A stretch of DNA of 64,000 nucleotides from Gallaecimonas kandeliae. Its GTDB lineage: Bacteria > Pseudomonadota > Gammaproteobacteria > Enterobacterales > Gallaecimonadaceae. This document shows, piece by piece, positions 15,769 through 23,980 of the stretch. The notes under the pieces were generated by a model. The model did no database searches, was not told the DNA's origin, and saw nothing but the letters and a program-made list of their open reading frames with translations. Location of the stretch: positions 2,941,415 to 3,005,414 of the forward strand of contig NZ_CP118480.1 of the NCBI RefSeq assembly GCF_030450055.1, in the 5' to 3' direction. How positions within the stretch are numbered: position 1 is the stretch's first letter; the number at the start of each line of letters is the position of its first letter. Both the position numbers and the translations under genes were made by a program.

Positions 15769-15828
15769 TTGATAAAAAGATACTTGATAAAAAGACATAT
15801 CCCCAGAAGAATGTATCTCGACACGAAG
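15769..15828. promoter_or_regulatory. Divergent promoter region with tandem and inverted repeats, probable MarR operator
   Basis: TTGATAAAAAGA occurs twice, at 15769-15780 and 15784-15795, 15 bp apart, and a GTATCT...AGATAC palindrome follows between about 15813 and 15832. The segment is AT-rich and lies between the marR and EamA starts. Binding by the adjacent MarR protein is inferred from position. Confidence 0.5.
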
Positions 15829-15848
15829 ATACTTTCCATGGAGATAAC

Positions 15849-16709
15849 ATGTCTTACCTTATCGCACTGCTGGCGCCGCTGCTCTGGGGCAGCACCTATG
15901 CGGTGGTCAGCCTCAGCCTGGCCGGCCTGCCTCCCTTCTGGGTCGCCGCCTGGCGAGCCCTGCCGGCAGGCCTGCTGCTGTTGATGCTGGTCCGCCGCCG
16001 GCCCCCCCTGCCTTGGGGCAAGCTGCTGTTGCTGTCTTTTTGCAACATCGGCGCCTTCTTCTGCCTGCTGTTCCTGGCCGCCTACCGCTTGCCGGGGGCC
16101 GTAGCCGGCACCCTGGGCGCCACCCTGCCCCTGGCGTTGATGCTGGTGGCCTGGCTGCGCTATGGCCAAAGGCCGGGGCTGCGCTGGTTGCTGCTGGCCC
16201 TGGTGGGGCTGGCCGGTGTGGCTTTGCTGCTGAACCCCTCGGCGCACCTGGACCCGATCGGAGTGCTCTGCGCCCTGGGCGCCACCTTGCTGATCGCCCA
16301 GGCGACCCTCTGGATGCAGCGCTGGCCGGTGTCGGATCTGCTGGGGCTGACGGCCTGGCAGCTGGCCCTGGGCGGCGCCATGCTGGTGCCCATGGCCTGG
16401 CTGCTGGCCGGCCCCATGCCGCTGCCACCGGCCAGTGCCCTGCCGGGGCTGGCCTGGTTGGTGCTGGCCAACACGGCGCTGGCCTACTGGGCCTGGATCC
16501 GCTCCATCAAGGCAGTGGGGCCCCAGGTGATGGGCATGTTGGCCCTGACCAACCCCCTGGTGGCGGTGGGGCTCGGCACCTCGCTGGTCAACGAGCACCT
16601 GGGCCAAAGCCAGTGGCTGGGCATAGGGCTGATCCTCTCCAGCCTGCTGCTGATGAAGCTGCCGGCGCGCAAGAAGGCGGCGGCCCCGGCCGGGGAAGAG
16701 CCGGCCTGA
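15849..16709 (+). CDS. EamA-family (DMT superfamily) transporter
   Basis: This 286-residue protein has ten predicted membrane helices arranged as two EamA repeats, beginning APLLWGSTYAVVS, with a second-repeat signature in LANTALAYWAWIRSIKAVG. DMT transporters export metabolites, amino acids or drugs, and substrate cannot be read from sequence. Divergent location from a MarR regulator suggests inducible efflux. A clear terminator follows. Confidence 0.9.
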   Translation: MSYLIALLAPLLWGSTYAVVSLSLAGLPPFWVAAWRALPAGLLLLMLVRRRPPLPWGKLLLLSFCNIGAFFCLLFLAAYRLPGAVAGTLGATLPLALMLVAWLRYGQRPGLRWLLLALVGLAGVALLLNPSAHLDPIGVLCALGATLLIAQATLWMQRWPVSDLLGLTAWQLALGGAMLVPMAWLLAGPMPLPPASALPGLAWLVLANTALAYWAWIRSIKAVGPQVMGMLALTNPLVAVGLGTSLVNEHLGQSQWLGIGLILSSLLLMKLPARKKAAAPAGEEPA

Positions 16710-16724
16710 ACCTGAAGCAAGAAA

Positions 16725-16750
16725 AAGGGCAGCCCCTGGCTGCCCTTCTT
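16725..16750. terminator. Bidirectional terminator between the EamA gene and eptA
   Basis: 10-bp stem AAGGGCAGCC/GGCTGCCCTT with a 3-nt loop, A-run before and T-rich run after, between convergent genes. Confidence 0.8.
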
Positions 16751-16764
16751 TGCCTCTGGAAAAC

Positions 16765-18387
16765 TCAGCTGCCCACGGCGTCCTGTTGGCGCTCGGCGGC
16801 CGCCAACTGGCCACCGCAGGGGGCGTACCAGTCCATCTTGGCGTCGTAGAGATGGGTCTTGACGCCCATGATCCCCAACAGGGAGTGGAAGACGTCATCC
16901 TGGGAGGCCGGCTGGGCGGCGCGGGCCTTGAGGCAATCGCCGGTCAGGTCCAGCTGGGCTTCGAGGCCGCTGGACAGCCAGGTGATGCCGGGCACATGGG
17001 TCTGCTGGGACGGGGCCAGCATGCGGGGGGCGCCGTGCAGGTAGAGGTTGTACTCCCCCAGTGACTCGCCGTGGTCCGACACATAGAGCATGCCGGTGTC
17101 ATAGCCGGGCACCGCCTTGAGGAAGTCGATGACCTTGGCCAGCACGTGGTCGGTGTAGAGGATGGTGTTGTCGTAGGCGTTGGTCAGGGCCTGCTGGCTG
17201 CAGTCCTTGGGCTCGTTGGAGCGGCAGACAGGGGTGAAACGTTCGAAGGCCTTGGGGTAACGCTTGTAGTAGGCCGGACCATGACTGCCCTTCTGGTGCA
17301 GCACCACCAGGGTGTTCTGGGGCTTGGCCGGCAGCAGCTTGTTCAGCTGGTAGAGCAGCGCCATGTCGAAGCATTCCTGGTCGCACTGTTCCGGCACGTC
17401 CAGGTCGGCCACCGCCTGGTAGCTGACGCGGGTACAGACGTCCTTGCAGCCGGAGTTGTTGTCACGCCACACCACCTTGACCCCGGCCCTGTCCAGCATG
17501 TCCAGCACGTTGTCGCTGAACTTGGCTTTCTCCACGTCGAAGTCGGCCTGGGTCTCAACGGAGAACATGCAGGGTACGGAAATGGCGGTGGAGGTCCCGC
17601 AGGAGCTGAGCTGGCTGAAGTTGACTACCCCTTCCTTGCTGAGCTCGGGGGTGGTGTCGCGGGCATAGCCGTCCAAGCCGAAGTTCTGGGCCCTGGCCGT
17701 TTCACCCACCACCATGATCACCAGGCGCGGCCTGGCCGGGGGCACCAGTTTGGCGTCCAAGCCCAGTTGCTTGTGCACCAGGGGCGCCTTGGTGAGGCTG
17801 GCCACGTATTTGACCGAACTGTCCATCCAGTTGATGGGGCTGACGTAATGGCGCAGCTCACGGTAGTTGCGCACTGTGCCGGCCAGCAGATCGTATTGCA
17901 TCCAGGGCAGGGCCAGGGTGGCCACCAGGCAGAGGCTGATCCAGCCGCCGCGCACACCCAGGCCGCGCAGGCCCTTGGGATAATTGAGGGGCAGGCGCCA
18001 CCAGGTCACCAGGGCAGCAATCACCAGGGCCAGCACCAGCAGCATGGGGCCGCTCACCAGATCGGCCACTTCGGCCGGGTCCGTCTCGGCCACGTTGCGC
18101 ACCATGGTCTGGTCGATGGCCACCCCGTAGGTCCAACTGAAGTAGGACGCCATGGCGGTCACCAGGAACGCCAGGCCCACCACCGGCTTGAAGGTGTAGC
18201 GGAAGGACAGCAGCATGAACAGCAGGGCGATTACCCCGCTCACCAGCCAGGCCACCACGGCCATGACCTTGACGCGGTCGAGGGCCGGCAGGGGCAGATG
18301 CCAGATCTTGTTGAACAGCACCACATCGCCGACCAGCACGGTCAGCACGGCGGCCAGCACGGCCCAGAACATCACACTACGGAACAT
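16765..18387 (-). CDS. eptA: Phosphoethanolamine transferase, EptA/MCR-like
   Basis: The 540-residue protein has five N-terminal membrane helices (to about residue 165) and a periplasmic sulfatase-like domain. Zinc/catalytic residues are all present: E229 in VVGETARAQNF, the phosphorylated T267 in the disulfide-bounded SCGTSTAISVPC, H369 in GSHGP, and D438-H439 in VSDHGES. It moves phosphoethanolamine from phosphatidylethanolamine to lipid A, lowering binding of cationic peptides including polymyxins. Start 18387 gives the normal length; an upstream ATG at 18471 would add 28 non-family residues. No mobile element or two-component regulator adjoins it, so it looks like a resident chromosomal gene. 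Confidence 0.92.
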   Translation of the reverse strand: MFRSVMFWAVLAAVLTVLVGDVVLFNKIWHLPLPALDRVKVMAVVAWLVSGVIALLFMLLSFRYTFKPVVGLAFLVTAMASYFSWTYGVAIDQTMVRNVAETDPAEVADLVSGPMLLVLALVIAALVTWWRLPLNYPKGLRGLGVRGGWISLCLVATLALPWMQYDLLAGTVRNYRELRHYVSPINWMDSSVKYVASLTKAPLVHKQLGLDAKLVPPARPRLVIMVVGETARAQNFGLDGYARDTTPELSKEGVVNFSQLSSCGTSTAISVPCMFSVETQADFDVEKAKFSDNVLDMLDRAGVKVVWRDNNSGCKDVCTRVSYQAVADLDVPEQCDQECFDMALLYQLNKLLPAKPQNTLVVLHQKGSHGPAYYKRYPKAFERFTPVCRSNEPKDCSQQALTNAYDNTILYTDHVLAKVIDFLKAVPGYDTGMLYVSDHGESLGEYNLYLHGAPRMLAPSQQTHVPGITWLSSGLEAQLDLTGDCLKARAAQPASQDDVFHSLLGIMGVKTHLYDAKMDWYAPCGGQLAAAERQQDAVGS

Positions 18388-18473
18388 CGACACCCCAAAA
18401 ACAAAGGCCCACAAGCAATGTTGGGAGCCTTGCTGAAACCAAAAAGGGCGGCATTTTAACCTTTGGCGCAATT

Positions 18474-19241
18474 TTAAGCGAGTGCCCTTTCCTCTTCCCT
18501 CAGGGTCAGCACTTCAACGCCGCTGTCGGTCACCAGCACAGTGTGTTCCCACTGGGCAGAGAGGCGACGGTCACGGGTGACTACTGTCCACTGGTCCTTC
18601 AGGATACGGACCCCAGCTGAACCGGCGTTGAGCATGGGCTCTATGGTGAAGGTCATGCCGGGTTCCAGGTGCAGGCCCCGGCCCGGCACGCCGAAGTGCA
18701 GCACGTCCGGCAGCTCGTGCATGCGCCGCCCTATGCCATGGCCGCAGAACTCCCGCACCACTGAGAAGCCGTTGGCCTCGGCATGGGACTGGATGGCATG
18801 GCCCAGATCCCCCAGGCGGGCGCCGGGGCGCACCGCTTCGATGGCCCGCCACAGGCACTCGCGGGTGACCGACACCAGCTTGCTGGCCTCGGCAGAGACG
18901 CTACCCACCTGGAACATGCGGCTGGTGTCGCCGATGTAGCCGTCTTTTTCCACCGTCACGTCGATGTTGAGGATGTCGCCCTCTTTGAGGATCTCCTCGG
19001 CCTTGGGAATGCCGTGGCAGACCACCTGGTTGACTGAGGTGTTGATGGCCTCGGGAAAGCCGTATTGGCCCTTGGTGGAGGGCCTGGCCTTGAGCTCCTC
19101 GATAATGAAGCGCTCCGCCTCGCGGCTCAGAGTGAGGGTGTCGACGCCCGGCCGCACCAGGGAAACCAGGTGACTCAGTACCTGGCCGGCCAAGCTACCG
19201 GCCACCCGCATCTTGGCGATTTCGTCAGGAGTTTTGATCAT
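18474..19241 (-). CDS. map: Type I methionine aminopeptidase
   Basis: The 255-residue protein has the five metal ligands in order: NIDVTVEKDGYIGDTSR (two Asp), GHGIGR (His), TIEPML (Glu) and WEHTVLV (Glu, second site), and the SVNQVVCHGIP substrate loop. It removes initiator methionine from new proteins and is normally essential. It overlaps the end of a ParD-like gene by 17 bp, so the two are translated from one message. This is not the usual place beside rpsB, so another map copy may exist elsewhere. Confidence 0.95.
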   Translation of the reverse strand: MIKTPDEIAKMRVAGSLAGQVLSHLVSLVRPGVDTLTLSREAERFIIEELKARPSTKGQYGFPEAINTSVNQVVCHGIPKAEEILKEGDILNIDVTVEKDGYIGDTSRMFQVGSVSAEASKLVSVTRECLWRAIEAVRPGARLGDLGHAIQSHAEANGFSVVREFCGHGIGRRMHELPDVLHFGVPGRGLHLEPGMTFTIEPMLNAGSAGVRILKDQWTVVTRDRRLSAQWEHTVLVTDSGVEVLTLREEERALA

Positions 19242-19431
19242 GGCGGGCCTTGGCCTCCTCTACCAACAGCTTGAGCAGCTCGGCCCCGCTCAGGGTAGGG
19301 TTCAGTTCGCAGGCCCGGCCCAGACGGATCCAGAACTCGGCCTGGGCGTTGATGGAGCGGCAAAGCCCCTGGCTGGCGACGCGGATCTCGTCATGGAGCT
19401 GGTCGCTGATCTTCACTATGCCCATGGGCAC
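19225..19431 (-). CDS. ParD-like antitoxin-family protein co-transcribed with map
   Basis: The 68-residue protein has the ParD-like pattern: short N-terminal strand VKISDQLHDEIRVAS, the LCRSINAQAEFWIRLG helix, then LSGAELLKLLVEEAKA. Such ribbon-helix-helix proteins bind DNA as dimers. No ParE toxin follows; instead map starts inside its last codons. This ParD-like/map pairing without a toxin is seen in other gammaproteobacteria. A perfect 10-bp palindrome lies just upstream and is the probable self-regulatory operator. Confidence 0.8.
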   Translation of the reverse strand: MPMGIVKISDQLHDEIRVASQGLCRSINAQAEFWIRLGRACELNPTLSGAELLKLLVEEAKARHDQNS

Positions 19432-19434
19432 CTC

Positions 19435-19464
19435 AATATACGATTCATATATACATCGTATATT
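19435..19464. promoter_or_regulatory. Perfect palindrome upstream of the ParD-like gene, probable operator
   Basis: AATATACGAT (19435-19444) and ATCGTATATT (19455-19464) are exact complements separated by 10 bp of AT-rich sequence. It lies four bases upstream of the ParD-like start and between it and the divergent yaiI gene, the usual position for an RHH autorepressor site. Confidence 0.6.
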
Positions 19465-19520
19465 TTTAGCGAAGCCATGCCAAGTGCCGTTACAATGGCC
19501 CTTTTCCCCTGGAGCCCGCT

Positions 19521-19970
19521 ATGACCATCTGGGTCGACGCCGACGCCTGCCCCCGCGTCATCAAGGACATCCTCTTCCGCGCCGCCGAGCGCACCCAGAC
19601 GGAGGTGGTGCTGGTGGCCAACCAGTCCCTGCAGGTACCGCCCGGCAAATGGGTGCGCAGCCAGGTGGTGCCCAAGGGTTTTGACGTGGCGGACAACCAC
19701 ATAGTGCAGCAGGCCCTGGCCGGGGATCTGGTGGTGACGGCCGACATACCGCTGGCTGCCGAAGTGATGGAGAAAGGCGCCCAGGCCCTCAATCCCAGGG
19801 GGGAGCTGTACCGGGATGACACCATCCGCCAGCGCCTGCAGATGCGTGACTTCATGGACACCCTGCGCGCCAGCGGCATCCAGACCGGCGGGCCGCCGCC
19901 CATCAGCCAGTCCGAGCGCCAGGCTTTCGGCAACGCCCTGGACCGCTACCTGCAGCAAAAACGCCGCTGA
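19521..19970 (+). CDS. yaiI: YaiI/YqxD family protein (DUF188, PIN-like fold)
   Basis: The 149-residue protein has the family signature [15 protein letters not shown] at the N-terminus, [13 protein letters not shown] in the middle and [15 protein letters not shown] afterwards. Clustered aspartates resemble a PIN-like nuclease active site, but activity is unproven in the family. ATG at 19521 follows CTGGAG. Divergent from the ParD-like/map pair. Confidence 0.93.
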   Translation: MTIWVDADACPRVIKDILFRAAERTQTEVVLVANQSLQVPPGKWVRSQVVPKGFDVADNHIVQQALAGDLVVTADIPLAAEVMEKGAQALNPRGELYRDDTIRQRLQMRDFMDTLRASGIQTGGPPPISQSERQAFGNALDRYLQQKRR

Positions 19971-20029
19971 TCCTTGCCGAAGCCCTGAAGGGCTGCAAAG
20001 CTGCTAAAAAGGCAGCGCAGGAGAAGCCC

Positions 20030-20794
20030 ATGCCCACAGCACGCACCTTGCCGGTCGGTCGGGGACATCATGCCCTTCTGGAACAGGGCGCCAGCGGGCC
20101 GGCCAACGCCCTCTACCACCTTTATCCGCTGTTGGCCCAGCATTACTGGGCCGCCCTCGGCTGGCTGCTGGAGCACTACCGGCAGGCCTTCCATGATGGG
20201 ACCCCCCATTGGCCGAGGGACTGTATCGACCCCGTGTCCCGCCACTATCAAAAGCTGCTGGCCCTCAGCGAACAGCCCCAGGCCCGGCCCCAGCTCGCCT
20301 TGCAGCACCTGGGCTGCAACTTCTTCCTGGGCCCCAGCCCGCTGCTGCGCCTGGATGACGGCATGCCGGCCCCCAGCTCCTTGTCGGCCTGGCAGCTCGA
20401 TTGCTTCCATGCCTTGGCCCGCCGGTTGGACGCGTTGGTGCAGTTCAGCCCCGTCTTCCAGCCCAGGCGGGAGCTGCTGGTCGACGACCTGGCCCAGTTG
20501 CTAACCATGCTGGCCCCGGTGGCAGCCAGGGCGGCACTGGGCCCCCACCCTTTCCATTCATCCGATTGGCTGGCCGTTGTCCAGCCCGGCCAGACCCTGT
20601 GCTACCGGCAATTGCTGGACAGCAGCCACAGGCAAAAGCTGCGGCGCCTGGAGCGCGACCCGGCCGGGCGCAAGCAGCTCTGCTACTACCGCTTGGATTG
20701 GCGGCCACAGGGTGGCGCCCTGGCCTACTGCCGGCTGCGCAGGGCAAACGAGGCGGTGCCGACGGCCAGTTTCGGCGTCAGCCCCTGCCATTAA
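20030..20794 (+). CDS. Hypothetical protein, unidentified
   Basis: This 254-residue product is soluble, rich in Leu, Ala, Arg, His and Trp, with no signal peptide or membrane segment. It contains repeated QL and RRL patterns suggesting mostly helices, and a cluster of basic residues near the end (RQKLRRLERDPAGRKQL). I cannot assign a family. GGAG sits upstream of the ATG, codon use matches neighbouring genes, and a strong terminator follows, so it is probably real. Confidence 0.6.
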   Translation: MPTARTLPVGRGHHALLEQGASGPANALYHLYPLLAQHYWAALGWLLEHYRQAFHDGTPHWPRDCIDPVSRHYQKLLALSEQPQARPQLALQHLGCNFFLGPSPLLRLDDGMPAPSSLSAWQLDCFHALARRLDALVQFSPVFQPRRELLVDDLAQLLTMLAPVAARAALGPHPFHSSDWLAVVQPGQTLCYRQLLDSSHRQKLRRLERDPAGRKQLCYYRLDWRPQGGALAYCRLRRANEAVPTASFGVSPCH

Positions 20795-20795
20795 A

Positions 20796-20817
20796 AAAGC
20801 CGCCCTGAGGCGGCTTT
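20796..20817. terminator. Bidirectional terminator between the hypothetical gene and ycaO
   Basis: 9-bp stem AAAGCCGCC/GGCGGCTTT with CTGA loop; A-run and T-rich run on either side; convergent genes. Confidence 0.85.
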
Positions 20818-20822
20818 CTTGT

Positions 20823-22547
20823 TTAGCGCAACTGGCCCTTGAGCACCTTGGCGTAGGCCTCCAGCAGGCGGCGGTGGCCCTCTGTGGGGTGTTCTGGATC
20901 CAGAGCATGGAGGTTCGGGAAGCGGTCTTCACCGCTGGCCAGGGCCTTGGCCAGGGCCAGCTTGTCTGCCCCGAAGTAGCTGATCAGGCCGCGTTCGAAC
21001 TGGCTCAGCTCCTTGCCTTCCAGGCTCAGCTCCAGCACCGCGAACAGGGCACGGTACAGGGTTCGCTCGTCGTCGGTGAGGTGGCCTGAGGCCAGTACCG
21101 AGCCCAGCTGTTCGAAGGCTTCTTCCCGGCGGTCCAGGGCCAGCAGCAGCCAGAGGCGTAGCTCACCGATGCGCAGGCGCGCCCAGGGGGTGCCCTTGTC
21201 GCCGACGATGCCGGCCCATTCCAGCACCCGCAGCTGGTCGTTGACGGAGTAGTGGTCCAGGGCTTCCAGCAGCTCCTGCCAGTCGTCTTCGGTGGCGTTC
21301 TTGAGGTCGAACAGCACGGGGCGGAAATCCAGGGCCTGGTTGTTGTTGTGCCAGACCAGTTCATCCGCCGGGTAGATGTCGGAGAAACCCGGCACCAGGA
21401 TACGGCAGGCATAGGCGCCAAGGGCGGTGTGCTCGGCGACGTAGACCTGATGGCCTTCGTCATGGAGGAGGTCGATCAGGGCCTGGCGCTCGAAGACGTT
21501 GTCGTGCTGGTCGTCCCAGTCGGCGAAGTCGAAATCGGGCTTATCGCAGAGGAAGCCCCAGCCCACATAGCCGGAGGAGTCGATGAAGTGCAGCTCCAGG
21601 TTATGGGGATCCGTGACCTGCTCCATGTCGGTGGTGGGGGCCGGGAAGCCTTCGAGCTCATCCAGGGCGCGGCCCTGCAGCAGCTCGGTCAGCGCCCTTT
21701 CCAAGGCCACGCCGAATTTGGGGTGGGCACCGAAGGAGGCGTAGACACCGCCGTCCTTGGGATGCTGCAGTACCACGCACATCACCGGGTAGCGGCCGCC
21801 CAGGGAGGCGTCCAGGGCGCGGATGCCAAAGCCTTCGGCCTGCAGGGCCTTGATGCCGGCGTCGATATGGGGGTAGCGGTCGAGGACGGCTTGGGGCACT
21901 TCCGGCAGGGCGATGTCTTCGACGATGATGCGGTTCTTGATGGCACGTTCGAAGATCTCGGACAGGCCTTGAACCTGGGCTTCTTCGCGGGTGTTGCCGG
22001 CGCTCATGCCGTTGGACACGAAGATGTTGCCGATGAGGTTGACCGGGACATAGACGGTCTTGCCGTCGCTCTGGCGCACATAAGGCAGGGCGCAGACGCC
22101 CTGGCCGGAGTCGCCGCCGTTGTGGTCGATGAGATCGGCCAGCTCCAAGTCACCTTCAGAGTCATAGATGGCACGGCAGTGTTCGTCCAGCAGCTCTTCA
22201 GGCCAGTCGCCGTCTGCGTCGAACCAGCGCTCGTCGGCCTGGTGCACATGGCCGAACTGCTCAAGGGCCGGGGTCAGGCGAAAATCGGCCCAGAGGTAGC
22301 GGGTGGACAACCGCTCGATGAGTTCGCCGTAGGCCGAGGCCAGGCAGGCCTCGCGGCTGGCGCCCTTGCCGTTGGAAAAGACCTGGGGGCAGTCCTTGTC
22401 ACGGATATGCACGGACCAGATGAAGGGAGCCGGGTTCAGCCAGCGGGCCTCTTCGATGTCGAAGCCCAGATCCTGGATGGCGCCGCCGATACGGGCGATG
22501 GAATCTTCCAGGGCCGCATCTTTGCCTGGGATAAAGGTCTTTTCCAT
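20823..22547 (-). CDS. ycaO: YcaO protein (S12 methylthiotransferase accessory factor)
   Basis: The 574-residue protein matches E. coli YcaO in length (586) and layout. The N-terminal YcaO ATP-binding domain includes NGKGASREACLASAYGELIERLS, TREEAQVQGLSEIFERAIKNRI and the LGGRYPVMCV stretch; the C-terminal third is the TPR-like extension of housekeeping YcaO. YcaO enzymes activate amides with ATP; the housekeeping version is linked to RimO-dependent beta-methylthiolation of ribosomal protein S12. No precursor peptide or other bacteriocin gene adjoins it, so I exclude a RiPP cluster. Confidence 0.92.
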   Translation of the reverse strand: MEKTFIPGKDAALEDSIARIGGAIQDLGFDIEEARWLNPAPFIWSVHIRDKDCPQVFSNGKGASREACLASAYGELIERLSTRYLWADFRLTPALEQFGHVHQADERWFDADGDWPEELLDEHCRAIYDSEGDLELADLIDHNGGDSGQGVCALPYVRQSDGKTVYVPVNLIGNIFVSNGMSAGNTREEAQVQGLSEIFERAIKNRIIVEDIALPEVPQAVLDRYPHIDAGIKALQAEGFGIRALDASLGGRYPVMCVVLQHPKDGGVYASFGAHPKFGVALERALTELLQGRALDELEGFPAPTTDMEQVTDPHNLELHFIDSSGYVGWGFLCDKPDFDFADWDDQHDNVFERQALIDLLHDEGHQVYVAEHTALGAYACRILVPGFSDIYPADELVWHNNNQALDFRPVLFDLKNATEDDWQELLEALDHYSVNDQLRVLEWAGIVGDKGTPWARLRIGELRLWLLLALDRREEAFEQLGSVLASGHLTDDERTLYRALFAVLELSLEGKELSQFERGLISYFGADKLALAKALASGEDRFPNLHALDPEHPTEGHRRLLEAYAKVLKGQLR

Positions 22548-22634
22548 GGGAATTCTCTAAGGGTTTACAAAGGGGCGGATTCTAGCAGAAATCGTGGCCA
22601 ATCACCCAGCCACGACGGCAAAGGGTGCAAGAAG

Positions 22635-23690
22635 TCACAGCAACTCGATGTCCAGCCAGACCAGGCGATGATCCGACGCCTCTGGCCCCCTGACCAGCCT
22701 GGCCTGGGGATCCTCCGGCGCAGGCCAGAAGACGCCGCCGCCTTTGACCTCCAGCCCCTGCCTTGAGGGCAGCACATAGTCCACCCTCAGGCCCCAGTCG
22801 GCCGTGCGCCCGGCGTCCCCCAGGGCCAGGCCGCCTGGGCTACTGGGCACAAAACGGCTGTCGATAAGGGGATGGTTAAGCAGCTGGGCGGCGGCACCGG
22901 GCAGGCTCTCACCCTTGGCCGGGTCGGCATTGAGATCGCCGAGCACCAGGAAAGGCAGGCCCGGCTCCAGGCCGCCGCCCCGCCCCTGGTCATCCCTGAT
23001 GTACTGACTGCGCTCCGGGCTGAGATAGTCGGCCCAGAAACGGATCTCGTCAAAATTGCGGGCCGCGTTGCGCCGCTCCGGGCCGTCGAAGACCGGCGGC
23101 GTGGGGTGGCTGGCCAGCAGGCGCAGCCGCTTGCCCTGGATGTCGATAGCCAGATCCCAATGGGACTTGGAAGACAGCCTGAGCTTTTGCCAGAGGATGT
23201 CCTCATGGTAAGGCCGGCCCTCCAGCATGGGCCTGCTCGCTCCCGGCATGGCGGACCAGGGAAACAACCGGAAGCTGCGGCAAGCCGGCAAGTCCAGGGG
23301 GTAACGGGACAAGAGCGCCATGCCGTAATGGCCGGGAAACTGGCCAAAGCCCTGGCAAAGGTCGGACTCCCCCTCCACCGGCACACCGGTATTGCTGGGC
23401 GCCACATGGAGATACTCATAGTGGATAGGCTCGGCGCCGCCTTGGCTGTGGCCAAGGAAATCCCGGTTGAAGGCTGTCAGGCCTTCGATGCCAGGCCAGC
23501 ATTGGTCGAACTCGTTGAGCAGCAACAGATCAGGCCTGACCCTCTGTATCACCTCTGCGGCCTGGCAAAGCCGAGGCTGAGAAGGGACAGTCAAAGCTTT
23601 GGCCAATGCCTGCGGATCAAGAGCTTGATCACTTTTTCCGCAAAAACTGCCCGATTCTAAAGCGGCATTAAAAGTTGCAACCCTTAACAT
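22635..23690 (-). CDS. Endonuclease/exonuclease/phosphatase (EEP) family protein
   Basis: The 351-residue protein begins VATFNAALE, has LLLNEFDQCW with the metal-binding Glu, the LASHPTPPVFDG segment, LGDLNADP with the Asp/Asn pair, and ends with DYVLPS and SDHRLV. These are the ordered motifs of the Mg2+-dependent EEP fold. Substrate may be a nucleic acid, phosphodiester or inositol phosphate. No signal peptide is visible. ATG 23690 is preferred over 23702. The next gene upstream is a divergent TonB receptor. Confidence 0.85.
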   Translation of the reverse strand: MLRVATFNAALESGSFCGKSDQALDPQALAKALTVPSQPRLCQAAEVIQRVRPDLLLLNEFDQCWPGIEGLTAFNRDFLGHSQGGAEPIHYEYLHVAPSNTGVPVEGESDLCQGFGQFPGHYGMALLSRYPLDLPACRSFRLFPWSAMPGASRPMLEGRPYHEDILWQKLRLSSKSHWDLAIDIQGKRLRLLASHPTPPVFDGPERRNAARNFDEIRFWADYLSPERSQYIRDDQGRGGGLEPGLPFLVLGDLNADPAKGESLPGAAAQLLNHPLIDSRFVPSSPGGLALGDAGRTADWGLRVDYVLPSRQGLEVKGGGVFWPAPEDPQARLVRGPEASDHRLVWLDIELL

Positions 23691-23766
23691 AAGACCATCC
23701 ACTTCCTGTCACGAAGACGAATTTAAAAGACAAGTTCAAAGAAGTTCGACGCAAAAGTAGCATCAG

Positions 23767-23797
23767 AAAAGGTTTTCATCAGAACGGAAAACCTTTT
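23767..23797. promoter_or_regulatory. 11-bp palindrome upstream of the Oar-like receptor
   Basis: AAAAGGTTTTC and GAAAACCTTTT are perfect complements with a 9-nt loop. TTGACA, a possible -35 box, follows at 23800-23805. It lies in the 290-bp divergent region between the EEP gene and the receptor gene. It could be an operator; no gene ends close enough for it to be a simple terminator. Confidence 0.45.
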
Positions 23798-23980
23798 CCT
23801 TGACAGCTCCCGAATGATGACAGACCAGTTGCCGTTTTGTTACAGTTGGCCGCGTTTGGCGCATCGGGACATAAAACTGTCAAAAACGCAGTGTAAAACA
23901 ATGCCCTGCTGTAGCTTCACATGCAGCACAAAAACAACAAAGCAAACGTGTTCTAACCTTCGTCTTCACAGGAAATTGAC

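Noticed and set aside
19225-19431. Complete toxin-antitoxin module
   Set aside because: A ParD-like gene is present but no ParE or other toxin frame adjoins it; map follows instead.
20823-22547. YcaO as part of a peptide-antibiotic (RiPP) cluster
   Set aside because: Length and C-terminal domain match housekeeping YcaO. No precursor peptide, dehydrogenase or exporter is nearby.
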